Source: an uncultured Eubacterium sp.
GTDB taxonomy: Bacteria > Bacillota > Clostridia > Lachnospirales > Lachnospiraceae
DNA length: 64,000 nucleotides
Reading direction: 5' to 3'
Assembly: GCA_910586225.1 (NCBI GenBank)
Contig: CAJUIL010000005.1
Location: forward strand, 62,001-126,000
Each line of letters opens with the position of its first letter. Position 1 is the stretch's first letter. Below are positions 33,132 through 41,499 of this stretch, piece after piece. The notes under the pieces were generated by a model. That model was not told the DNA's origin. It saw only the letters and a list, made by a program, of their open reading frames with translations, and searched no databases. A program made the position numbers and the translations under genes.

Positions 33132-34733
33132 ATGGGAAAAGCACGTATTTTGCAAAATAAGACTTATCTGTACCTGACAGAATTTTTTGCGGGAATGTCA
33201 GTGATGGCAGTAGAATTAGGGGCAAGCCGCCTGCTTGCTCCCTATTTTAGTTCCTCACAGATTGTCTGGACGATCATTATCGGTACGATTATGATCGCAA
33301 TGGCGCTTGGTAATATTTACGGAGGAAGGGCGGCGGATAAAAATCCGGCTCCGGACAGACTTTACCGGAGGATGGTGATCGCGGCAGTCTGGATCGCGGC
33401 GATCCCGGTTGTAGGCAGGTATATCATACTTGGGATATCGGCGCTGCTTATTTTTACAGTAGACAGCGGCTTTTTGATCGCGGCGGCGTTTGCGGCCTGC
33501 ATGGTGATCTTCGTGTTTCCGTTGTTTTTGCTTGGGACGGTGACGCCGTCTCTTGTAAAATATACGGTGGACAGCCTGGAGGATAATGGAAAAACGGTAG
33601 GAATGTTAAATGCCGCAAATACGATTGGGAGTATTTTAGGGACGTTTCTGCCGACGTTTGTTACGATCCCAGCAGTCGGTACGTCGGCGACGTTTTTGAT
33701 CTTTGCGGGGATCCTGCTGCTGCTTTCTGTTATTTATTTTGTCTCGGCAAAGGGCGGCGCAAGGGGCGCGGTGATCGGCGTGCTGCTGTTTTTGGCGTGC
33801 TGCTTGTTTGGACGTTCGGACAGCTTTGCGTTTTGGGAAAACGACCTGTTATATGAAGGGGAGTCGGTATACAATTATCTGCAGGTGAAGGAAAATGAAA
33901 ACAGCGTGATATTGTCGACGAATGTGCTGTTTGGCGTGCAGTCGATCCTGAAAAAGGACGGCGGCCTGACCGGGATGTATTATGATTATGCGCTGGCGGC
34001 GCCGCTGATGGCTGGCGTTCATGAAAAGGAACGTATGGAAGCGCTGATTCTTGGCATGGGGACCGGAACGTTTGCGTCCCAATGCCGGCGGTATTTCCCG
34101 CAGATGCAGACGGAGGGCGTGGAGATTGACGAAAAGATCACGCAGCTTGCCAGGACTTATTTTGAGCTGCCAGAGGATACGCCGGTGGCGACTTATGACG
34201 GGCGGGCGTATCTGCAGGCGACGGACCGTAAGTATGACGTGATCATGGTAGATGCGTATCAGGACATAACGATCCCGTTCCAGATGTCATCGGTCGAGTT
34301 TTTTACAATGGTGAAAAACCATTTAAAGCGGGACGGCGTACTGGTCGTCAATATGAATATGCGCGGTACGAAGGAAGGGAGCATTAACGAATATCTGTCG
34401 GATACGATCGCAAGTGTGTTTTCGTCTGTCGTTACGGTCGATGTTCCAGGCTCCACGAACCGGGAGCTGTTTGCTTCGGCTTCGCCGGATATGTTAGATG
34501 TGATGCAGGATAATATGGCGCTGACGCCGGACAGCGGCCTTGTCGACCTGATGGGCCGGGTGGCGCAGGGACTTAGCGCATATACACCGGGCGGGTATTT
34601 AATGACCGATGATAAGGCGCCTGTGGAGCTTTTGGGAATGCAGGTGATCGACGAGCTGATTCGGGACGAGGCGGCGTATTACCGTAAAATATATGAAAAA
34701 GATGGTCTGCGTGGCTTGTTGGATCAGTTATGA
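33132..34733 (+). CDS. Fused membrane protein/spermidine synthase-like protein
   Basis: A 533-residue protein. Residues 1-225 hold about seven membrane spans (FFAGMSVMAVELGASRLLAPYF start). From about 240 a spermidine synthase-like Rossmann domain follows with ILGMGTGTFASQ (motif I), VEIDEKI and the VDAYQDITIPFQMSSVEFF segment where the polyamine-family gate D-A-Y occurs. Fusions of this kind are common in bacteria. Their substrate is not established, and the aminopropyl-transfer residues cannot be confirmed by eye. It starts a run of lipid and envelope genes. Confidence 0.85.
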   Translation: MGKARILQNKTYLYLTEFFAGMSVMAVELGASRLLAPYFSSSQIVWTIIIGTIMIAMALGNIYGGRAADKNPAPDRLYRRMVIAAVWIAAIPVVGRYIILGISALLIFTVDSGFLIAAAFAACMVIFVFPLFLLGTVTPSLVKYTVDSLEDNGKTVGMLNAANTIGSILGTFLPTFVTIPAVGTSATFLIFAGILLLLSVIYFVSAKGGARGAVIGVLLFLACCLFGRSDSFAFWENDLLYEGESVYNYLQVKENENSVILSTNVLFGVQSILKKDGGLTGMYYDYALAAPLMAGVHEKERMEALILGMGTGTFASQCRRYFPQMQTEGVEIDEKITQLARTYFELPEDTPVATYDGRAYLQATDRKYDVIMVDAYQDITIPFQMSSVEFFTMVKNHLKRDGVLVVNMNMRGTKEGSINEYLSDTIASVFSSVVTVDVPGSTNRELFASASPDMLDVMQDNMALTPDSGLVDLMGRVAQGLSAYTPGGYLMTDDKAPVELLGMQVIDELIRDEAAYYRKIYEKDGLRGLLDQL

Positions 34734-34788
34734 AGCGCTGCCAGTACACTAGGCAGCTTGGGATATTTTGTGCAGAAAGGTGAAGAAA

Positions 34789-35526
34789 ATGAAAAAAACA
34801 TTGGTTTGGGCGCACCGGGGAGCCAGCGCGTATGCGCCGGAAAACACGCTGGCGGCATTTGAGCTGGCGGTGCAGCATAAAGCAGACGGTGTAGAGCTGG
34901 ACGTACAGAAAACAAAGGACGGAACGCTCGTTGTGATCCATGATGAGACGCTAAAGCGGGTGAGCGGGGTATCCGGCTGGGTGCGGGACTTTACTTATGA
35001 GGAATTGCAAAAGCTGAATGTGAACAGGCATTTTCCGCAGCTTGGGCCGCAGCATATCCCGACGCTGGAAGAGGTATACGAGCTGCTGTTACCGACCGGA
35101 CTTACGGTAAATGTGGAGCTGAAAACAGGCGTGGTATTTTACCCGCAGCTGGAGGAGCAGGTATTGGAGCTTACAGAGCGCATGGGGATGTGCGGGCGGG
35201 TGGTCTATTCGTCTTTTAATCATTACAGCCTGCAGAAGATCCGCCAGATCTGTCCGGACGCCGTGATCGGAGTGTTATATCAGGACGGGATTATCGGGGC
35301 CGCGGCGTATGCCAAAAATATGATACAGGCAAACGCTGTCCATCCAGCGCTTTACAATGTACAATACCCATCGTTTTTTGAAGAGTGCCGCAGGATGGGG
35401 CTGGGCATACACGTCTGGACGGTGAACGAGGAGCCGTATTTGCGGATGCTTTGCGAGCATGGAGTCGATGCGGTCATTACAAATGATACGAAGCTGGCGC
35501 GGGCAGTTGTGGATGAACAGGGATGA
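34789..35526 (+). CDS. Glycerophosphodiester phosphodiesterase
   Basis: A 245-residue GDPD TIM-barrel enzyme releasing glycerol-3-phosphate from glycerophosphodiesters. Catalytic elements are WAHRGASAYAPENT (His-Arg, metal-binding Glu), VELDVQKTKDGTLVVIHD (Glu, Asp, His) and VELKTG. No signal peptide is seen, so it is cytoplasmic. ATG at 34789 follows AGAAAGGTGAAGAAA. The upstream in-frame ATG at 34768 is less likely. It abuts the following hydrolase gene. Confidence 0.93.
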   Translation: MKKTLVWAHRGASAYAPENTLAAFELAVQHKADGVELDVQKTKDGTLVVIHDETLKRVSGVSGWVRDFTYEELQKLNVNRHFPQLGPQHIPTLEEVYELLLPTGLTVNVELKTGVVFYPQLEEQVLELTERMGMCGRVVYSSFNHYSLQKIRQICPDAVIGVLYQDGIIGAAAYAKNMIQANAVHPALYNVQYPSFFEECRRMGLGIHVWTVNEEPYLRMLCEHGVDAVITNDTKLARAVVDEQG

Positions 35527-35555
35527 TGCTGCCAAAGGAGAACAGAGTAACGATT

Positions 35556-36536
35556 ATGACAGAAAGAATAGAGATAGCGTATCTGCAGGAAACGGATTAT
35601 AAAGAGCGGATGGAGCAAACGGTGAAGCCGTATCTGAGCCGTTACCAAAAAAGCGGAACATTTACAAGCTTTGACGGCACGCAGATTTTTTACTGTATGT
35701 ATCTGCAGGAGGGGGCGCGGGGAAATATCGTCATTTCTCATGGATTCAGTGAATTTATGGAAAAATATGAGGAGGTTATTTACTATTTTCTGCAGGCGGG
35801 GTATTCGGTATTTATTCCGGAGCACCGTGGGCATGGCAGGTCTGGGCGCAGGCTGCGGAATATGGAAAAGGTGTATGTAAAAAGCTTTGCGGAGTATGTG
35901 CGGGACTTGCGTATTTTTGTAAAAAAAGTGGTGATGCCGCACCGGAATGAAATGATATTATTTGCGCATTCTATGGGTGGAGCGATCGGGGCGCTTTACC
36001 TGGAGCGGTATCCCGGCGATTTTCAAAAGGCGGTGCTGTCGGCGCCGATGATTCAGATGAAGGTTGGCGGGGTGCCGTATCCGGTGGCGATGGTCATTGC
36101 GCGTATTTGTAACAGCTGTGGGTTCGGTAAGGCGTATGCAGCCGGGCAGAGGGGATTTTCCAAGCGCAGGAAATTTGAACGCAGCAGCTGCTTATCGCAG
36201 GAGCGGTATTTGTACGCGCATGAAAAACGGATACAAAACAAACGCTGCCGCACAAGCGGCGCCTGCTATGGCTGGGTGTGCGCGGCGGCTACGGCGGCAG
36301 CCTATGTGCAGACGCAGGAGCATATTCAAAGGATCCGCATCCCTGTGCTTGTGTTTGCGGCGGGCCGGGACCATATGGTAAATACCGACGAGATCTGCAG
36401 ATTTGCGGGAAAGCTGCGACGTGCGCGGCTGGTCTGGTTTTTGGACGCCAAGCATGAAATTTTTAATGCGAAGGAGCGGGCAAGGCTGCAGTTTTATGAA
36501 GAGACGCTCGCGTTTTTACGGGAGCAGGGCGGCTAG
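35556..36536 (+). CDS. Alpha/beta hydrolase, lysophospholipase type
   Basis: A 326-residue serine hydrolase. ISHGFSEFMEKYEE and PEHRGHGRSGR precede the nucleophile elbow FAHSMGGAIG, the acid lies in AAGRDHMVN and the base in DAKHEIFN. A cysteine-rich insertion (CNSCGF, NKRCRTSGACYGW) is found in the middle. The lysophospholipase-like group fits its place after GDPD: a phospholipid would be deacylated, then the glycerophosphodiester cut. A start at 35523 overlaps the GDPD stop as ATGA. I prefer ATG 35556 on family resemblance, with low certainty. Confidence 0.85.
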   Translation: MTERIEIAYLQETDYKERMEQTVKPYLSRYQKSGTFTSFDGTQIFYCMYLQEGARGNIVISHGFSEFMEKYEEVIYYFLQAGYSVFIPEHRGHGRSGRRLRNMEKVYVKSFAEYVRDLRIFVKKVVMPHRNEMILFAHSMGGAIGALYLERYPGDFQKAVLSAPMIQMKVGGVPYPVAMVIARICNSCGFGKAYAAGQRGFSKRRKFERSSCLSQERYLYAHEKRIQNKRCRTSGACYGWVCAAATAAAYVQTQEHIQRIRIPVLVFAAGRDHMVNTDEICRFAGKLRRARLVWFLDAKHEIFNAKERARLQFYEETLAFLREQGG

Positions 36537-36569
36537 TGTACTGGCTTGCCCAGAGAGCTGGTACACTAG
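36533..36569. terminator. Inverted repeat between hydrolase and MFS genes
   Basis: CTAGTGTACTGGCT and AGCTGGTACACTAG form a 14-base stem with two mismatches, starting in the hydrolase stop codon. No T run follows. The same GTACACTAGG word recurs in a small hairpin at 34737-34757. Confidence 0.45.
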
Positions 36570-36599
36570 GGTCGTCCGGGAAGGACAGGAGGGGATCAG

Positions 36600-37859
36600 A
36601 TGCCGGAGAAAATGAAGCTGACAAAAATGGAACGGGCATGGATTTTGTATGATGTGGGAAATTCCGCGTTTATCTTGCTGGTGTCAACGCTGTTTCCGAT
36701 TTATTTTGACGCGATCGCGCAGCAGGCCGGGATTTCTTCAGTCGATTATCTGGCCTATTGGGGCTACGCAGCGTCGGCGGTCACGATCATTGTCGCGGTG
36801 ACCGGGCCGGTGCTTGGGACAATGACCGATTTTAAAGGCTGGAAGAAGCCGATCTTCCTTGGCAGTATGCTGCTTGGTACGACCGGGTGTATGCTGCTTG
36901 GATTTATGCGTTCTTGGCTCGTGTTTTTAATTGTTTTTGTCATTGCCAAATGCGGATTTTCTGCTAGTCTCATTTTTTATGACGCTATGCTTGGCGATGT
37001 GACGACGCCGCAGCGGATGGACGAGGTGTCGGCAAAAGGTTTTGCTTGGGGCTATATCGGCAGCTGCATTCCGTTTGTCCTTGGACTGGCTCTTGTTTTG
37101 GGCGCGCCGAAGCTGGGGCTTTCACAGCTTACGGCAATGACGGCGGCGTTTGTGATTGCTGCGGTCTGGTGGTTTTTGGCGACTGTCCCGCTTTGGCGTT
37201 CGTATCAGCAGCTGCATTACGTACCTGCGCAGCGAGATGCTTTTCGGAGCAGCTTTGCCAGACTTTCGCATACGATGAAAAATATGCGCCGCCATCCGCA
37301 GGTGTTTTGGTTTTTGCTGGCGTTTTTTTGTTATATTGACGGCGTTTATACGATCATCGATATGGCGACGGCATACGGGACGGCTCTTGGATTGGATTCG
37401 ACAGGGCTGCTGCTGGCGTTTTTGATGACACAGATCGTTGCGTTTCCGGCGACGCTTGTATTTGGCAGGCTTTCGGGCAGGTATTCGGTCAAGCGCTTGA
37501 TCTCGATCTGCATTATTGCTTATATGTTTATTACCATTTTTGGAATGACGCTGGATTCCCAGCTGAAATTCTGGATACTGGCGGTTTGCGTCGGGCTGTT
37601 CCAAGGCGGCGTACAGGCGTTGTCGCGTTCGCATTTTGCGAAAATTATCCCGAAGGAGCAGGCTGGGGAGTATTTTGGGATTTTTGATATCTGCGGAAAG
37701 GGAGCGTCGTTTTTGGGAACGATGCTTGTAAGCATCACAAGCCAGCTGACACATAGCCTGCGTTATGGCATTAGCTCGTTGGTCATACTATTCCTTTTGG
37801 GGTTTGTGCTGTTTCAAAAGTCCTGCAGCTTTGCCGAAGAAGAGCAGCGCCCGCTGTGA
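36600..37859 (+). CDS. MFS transporter, UMF1/Atg22-like
   Basis: A 419-residue transporter with 12 predicted spans. The opening ERAWILYDVGNSAFILLVST and FPIYFDAIAQQAG are typical of the UMF1 family. The GPVLGTMTDFKGWKKP loop is the MFS motif A equivalent, and GGVQALSRSHFAKIIPKEQAGEYFGIFDICGKGASFLG is the family's signature in the C-half. Substrate unknown. AGGAGGGGATCAG precedes the ATG. Confidence 0.88.
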   Translation: MPEKMKLTKMERAWILYDVGNSAFILLVSTLFPIYFDAIAQQAGISSVDYLAYWGYAASAVTIIVAVTGPVLGTMTDFKGWKKPIFLGSMLLGTTGCMLLGFMRSWLVFLIVFVIAKCGFSASLIFYDAMLGDVTTPQRMDEVSAKGFAWGYIGSCIPFVLGLALVLGAPKLGLSQLTAMTAAFVIAAVWWFLATVPLWRSYQQLHYVPAQRDAFRSSFARLSHTMKNMRRHPQVFWFLLAFFCYIDGVYTIIDMATAYGTALGLDSTGLLLAFLMTQIVAFPATLVFGRLSGRYSVKRLISICIIAYMFITIFGMTLDSQLKFWILAVCVGLFQGGVQALSRSHFAKIIPKEQAGEYFGIFDICGKGASFLGTMLVSITSQLTHSLRYGISSLVILFLLGFVLFQKSCSFAEEEQRPL

Positions 37860-37996
37860 GCCGCAGCGGAGATTTTTGTGTCAAGGACAAGCGTTCTTTC
37901 ATAAAATAATAGAAAGAATTTGGCGCAGCCTGATGCAGCATGGCAAAATCGGCGCTGAGTGTGCCGCGGGTGCTGTTCGGGCGGGGTAAGAGGTCT

Positions 37997-39265
37997 ATGA
38001 GGGATTTGGTTCCAGGAGAAAGAGGCGTTTTGGTACAGTATCTTCAGCTTGCGCTGAAGCGGGCTGGGTTTCCTGTAAATACGGATGGGATTTTTGGTGC
38101 GCGCACTTGTGCTTCCCTGCGGGAGTTTTTGGGGGATACGCAGACGTGTCAGGTAGGAGCGCGTCAGTGGGAACGGTTGTTTCCGTACTTAAAAGGATAT
38201 ACGACGTGGCAGATACAGGAGGGGGATACGCTGTGGAAGCTGGCGGCGCGCCTGCATTCGTCCGTGCACAGGCTGATGACCGCGAATCCGACGGTAGATC
38301 CGGCGAACCTGCAGGTGGGGACGGTGTTGCTCGTGCCGTTTGATTTTCCGCTTGTATCGGAGGAGGTAGCGTATACATCGTATTTGACCGACTGGATCAT
38401 GGAAGGGCTATTGGTGCGCTATCCGTTTTTACACGAGGAGCCTGCCGGAAACAGTGTAATGGGGCGTGAGCTGATGGTTCTGCAGATCGGAGAGGGGAGC
38501 AGGCAGGTCTTTTACAATGCTTCGTTCCATGCGAACGAATGGATCACGACGCCTGTACTGTTAAAATTTGCAGAGGAGTATGCAGAAGCGTTTTCCAGGG
38601 GGCAGCAGCTTGCGGGGGTGCCTGCTTCATGGTTGTATTACGGCTTTCGGCTGTCTTTGATGCCGTTGGTCAACCCGGACGGCGTGGATCTGGTCAACGG
38701 GGCATTGGACGATACTGCTTATGAAAAGCAGGCGCAGCAGCTTGCGGCCGGATATCCGGATATTCCGTTTCCGGCGGGATGGAAGGCGAATATTGACGGG
38801 GTCGATCTGAATCTCCAGTTCCCGGCGGGATGGGAAAATGCAAAAAGGATCAAGTACAGCCAAGGCTACCAGTCTCCGGCGCCGAGGGATTTTGTAGGGA
38901 CGGCTCCTTTGACCGCGCCGGAGAGCCAGGCAGTCTATACGTATACGGTAAGGAATGCGTTTTCGCTCATTCTGGCTTACCATACGCAGGGAGAGGTGAT
39001 CTATTGGAAATATCTGGATTATGAGCCGGAAAATTCCTACCGGATTGCCAGATATTTTGGAGAGGTGAGCGGCTATACCGTAGAGGAAACGCCTTCTGTG
39101 TCCGGGTATGCCGGGTATAAGGACTGGTTTATACAAGAATATAACCTGCCAGGATATACGATCGAGGTTGGGCGTGGGGTGAATCCGCTGCAGATGGAGC
39201 AGTTTGCGGGGATCTATGAGGATAATCTTGGAATACTGACAGGTGGGATGACGCAGCTTATTTGA
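37997..39265 (+). CDS. M14 zinc peptidase with peptidoglycan-binding and LysM domains
   Basis: A 422-residue cell-wall peptidase resembling gamma-D-glutamyl-meso-diaminopimelate peptidase I. A PG_binding_1 domain (residues 1-60, QYLQLALKRAGFPVNTDGIFG), a LysM domain (about 70-115, TWQIQEGDTLWKLAARLH) and the M14 catalytic domain follow. Zinc ligands HANEW (H-x-x-E) and the His in LAYHTQGEV are present, with the catalytic Glu in YTIEVGRGVNP. No signal peptide is visible. An upstream ATG at 37940 lacks a ribosome-binding site, while 37997 is preceded by TAAGAGGT. A role in spore or wall turnover is inferred. Confidence 0.88.
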   Translation: MRDLVPGERGVLVQYLQLALKRAGFPVNTDGIFGARTCASLREFLGDTQTCQVGARQWERLFPYLKGYTTWQIQEGDTLWKLAARLHSSVHRLMTANPTVDPANLQVGTVLLVPFDFPLVSEEVAYTSYLTDWIMEGLLVRYPFLHEEPAGNSVMGRELMVLQIGEGSRQVFYNASFHANEWITTPVLLKFAEEYAEAFSRGQQLAGVPASWLYYGFRLSLMPLVNPDGVDLVNGALDDTAYEKQAQQLAAGYPDIPFPAGWKANIDGVDLNLQFPAGWENAKRIKYSQGYQSPAPRDFVGTAPLTAPESQAVYTYTVRNAFSLILAYHTQGEVIYWKYLDYEPENSYRIARYFGEVSGYTVEETPSVSGYAGYKDWFIQEYNLPGYTIEVGRGVNPLQMEQFAGIYEDNLGILTGGMTQLI

Positions 39266-39294
39266 GCTGAATGAAAAGGGAAAGGATGAGGTTG

Positions 39295-39690
39295 ATGGAA
39301 GCACTGGAGATTAGTTATAAAATTTTTTTGGAGGCGGATGACATTTCGCAGTCGCGGATCCATTCCAGCATTGCGTATTTCCGCGGTCAGATGGAGAACA
39401 GCCGCAGCGTTTATTTAAAAAACGCGGCCTTTGATGATGAAAGCGATCTGGATGCGTTTATGCTGCGGTTTTGTGTGGAGTATGAAATACGGGAAGAGGC
39501 GTGTACTTCACCGGAGGATGCGGAGTCCTTTGTATTGGATCTGGCGCAGGTGTTGGATACGGCGGCGTCAGCGCATTCGTTTTTGGATATGGAAGGAGAG
39601 TTTTCCTGGAGCTATCGCGGCGAGCATAAAAAATACCGCTTCCGGTCGGAAAGCGGATGTGATTACTGCGATTTTATAGAAGAGAAGTAA
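39295..39690 (+). CDS. Uncharacterised acidic protein (131 residues)
   Basis: I do not recognise this protein. It is acidic and soluble, with SQSRIHSSIAYFRGQMENSR, a middle FCVEYEIREEACTS stretch and an aromatic-rich C-terminus (FSWSYRGEHKKYRF, then CDYCDF with a C-x2-C pair). It lies between the M14 peptidase gene and the ABC-class ATPase gene. ATG at 39295 follows AAAGGATGAGGTTG. An upstream ATG at 39271 lacks a site. Its placement suggests co-transcription with the ATPase gene 64 bases downstream. Confidence 0.6.
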   Translation: MEALEISYKIFLEADDISQSRIHSSIAYFRGQMENSRSVYLKNAAFDDESDLDAFMLRFCVEYEIREEACTSPEDAESFVLDLAQVLDTAASAHSFLDMEGEFSWSYRGEHKKYRFRSESGCDYCDFIEEK

Positions 39691-39754
39691 TTAGAGCGGC
39701 AACGCAAGGAAGGCTTTGGAAACAGCTGCAAAAGGACAGGAGGAAAGACAGATC

Positions 39755-41464
39755 ATGAAACAGGCATCAGAGCTGCAGGATTTACTGCGCCGGATCGACC
39801 ATAAGGGTTATCCGGCTTATAAAGATACCGCTGGCAGGTATCAGTTTGGAACGTATGTACTGAGTATTGACCATGTGCAGGGGGACCCGTTTGCGGCCCC
39901 TTCGAAGGTCAGCATTCTTGTAGAAGGGAAAAAGGCTGGATTTCCGGCGGAAATGACAGAGAAAAAGCATACGCGCACCGCGCTTGCAGATGCGCTGATC
40001 AGGCGCTTTGCAAGGGAGGCGGAGCAGTATTCCCACAAGGCGAAAGGTTCAGGCAAAAGCGGGCTTTTGTCGGTCAGCCGTCCGGGACAGGAGGTGCTGG
40101 AGCGCAGCGCTTGTGAGATCACGCCGGGAAGCGGAGATCTGATCCTGCGTCTGGAGATTGGTTTTCCAGCAAACGGGCGTACGATCAATTCTGGGGAGCT
40201 GATCAAAATATTGTTCCGGTTTTTGCCGGAGTGCGCGCAGCGGTCTTTGTATTATAAAAATGCAGATCAAAAACATCTGGAAGAGGTGCGCAGGCTGGCA
40301 GAGGACCAGTATGCGATCCGCGCGCAGCTTAGGGAAAGAAAGCTGGCCGCATTTGTAGCGGACGGTGCGGTGCTGCCGCGCGAGTCAGGGATTTCCGACC
40401 GCCCGATGAAGCGTGCAGTAGCGTTTCGCTCTCCGGAGACGATGGCGGTAGAGCTTGCGCTGCCGTATGCGGGCAGCGTGAGGGGGATGGGTATCCCGCA
40501 GGGCGTGACGCTGATCGTAGGCGGCGGTTATCACGGCAAATCCACGCTGTTAAAGGCGCTGGAGCGGGGTGTTTATAACCATATCGCAGGCGATGGCAGG
40601 GAGTATGTCATTACGGACGATTCGGCGGTCAAGATCCGGGCGGAGGATGGCAGGAGCATACAAAAGACCGATATCTCCATGTTTATCAACGGGCTGCCAA
40701 ATGGCAGGGATACGAAGGCTTTTGTGACTGAGGACGCAAGCGGCAGTACGTCGCAGGCTGCAAACGTGGTCGAAGCGATGGAAGCTGGGACAAAGCTGTT
40801 TTTGATCGATGAGGATACGAGCGCGACTAACTTTATGATCCGGGATGAGCTGATGGCGCGGGTCGTGCATCCGAATATGGAGCCGATCACCCCGTTTATC
40901 GACCGGGTAGAGGAGCTGGCGGATACGTATGGCATTTCCACGATCCTTGTAGCGGGCAGCTGCGGGTCGTATTTTTATAAGGCGGACCATGTGATACAGA
41001 TGATGCAGTACCAGCCTGCGGAGATCACGGAGCTGGCAAAGCAGGAGGCGGCACGCTTTGCGGATATGACAAAGGACAAGCCAGCGTTAAGCGCGGCGGC
41101 GCGCCCGGCCTTTCATCGTGTTTTCGCGTCGTCGAAAAAAGCGGCGCAAAACGAGCGGATGAAAGTGAAAGGGATGGGAAAGGACGCTGTATCGATCGAC
41201 CGGGATACGGTGGAGCTGCGGTATGTAGAACAGCTGGTGGACAATGAGCAGACGATGGCGCTTGGCTATATGTTAAAGTATGCAAAGCAGCATTTGTTTG
41301 ACGGGAAAAGGGATATGCAGGAGGTTGCAGGACTGCTGGAGCAGCTGGTAGAGGAAAAAGGGATCGGCGCGGTCTGCGAGGGGCGTTATCTGCCGTGTAA
41401 TCTGGCGGTACCGAGAGTGCAGGAGATCTTTGCGTGCCTGAACCGCTGCAGATCGCTTTCGTAG
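39755..41464 (+). CDS. ABC-class ATPase domain protein (COG3044 type)
   Basis: A 569-residue soluble ATPase without membrane segments. Walker A is GGGYHGKSTLLKAL near residue 253, Walker B LFLIDEDTSATNFM near 352, preceded by a signature-like DASGSTSQAANV. This set matches the predicted ATPases of the ABC class (COG3044), proteins of unknown role that occur in many bacteria and some eukaryotes. Its 3' end is followed after 35 bases by the TetM-like GTPase-NYN gene, and both may be one transcript. AGGAGG precedes the ATG at 39755 by 10 bases. Confidence 0.88.
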   Translation: MKQASELQDLLRRIDHKGYPAYKDTAGRYQFGTYVLSIDHVQGDPFAAPSKVSILVEGKKAGFPAEMTEKKHTRTALADALIRRFAREAEQYSHKAKGSGKSGLLSVSRPGQEVLERSACEITPGSGDLILRLEIGFPANGRTINSGELIKILFRFLPECAQRSLYYKNADQKHLEEVRRLAEDQYAIRAQLRERKLAAFVADGAVLPRESGISDRPMKRAVAFRSPETMAVELALPYAGSVRGMGIPQGVTLIVGGGYHGKSTLLKALERGVYNHIAGDGREYVITDDSAVKIRAEDGRSIQKTDISMFINGLPNGRDTKAFVTEDASGSTSQAANVVEAMEAGTKLFLIDEDTSATNFMIRDELMARVVHPNMEPITPFIDRVEELADTYGISTILVAGSCGSYFYKADHVIQMMQYQPAEITELAKQEAARFADMTKDKPALSAAARPAFHRVFASSKKAAQNERMKVKGMGKDAVSIDRDTVELRYVEQLVDNEQTMALGYMLKYAKQHLFDGKRDMQEVAGLLEQLVEEKGIGAVCEGRYLPCNLAVPRVQEIFACLNRCRSLS

Positions 41465-41499
41465 GTGTGCAAAAGAAAGGATGCAGAGAGGAAGGCGCA

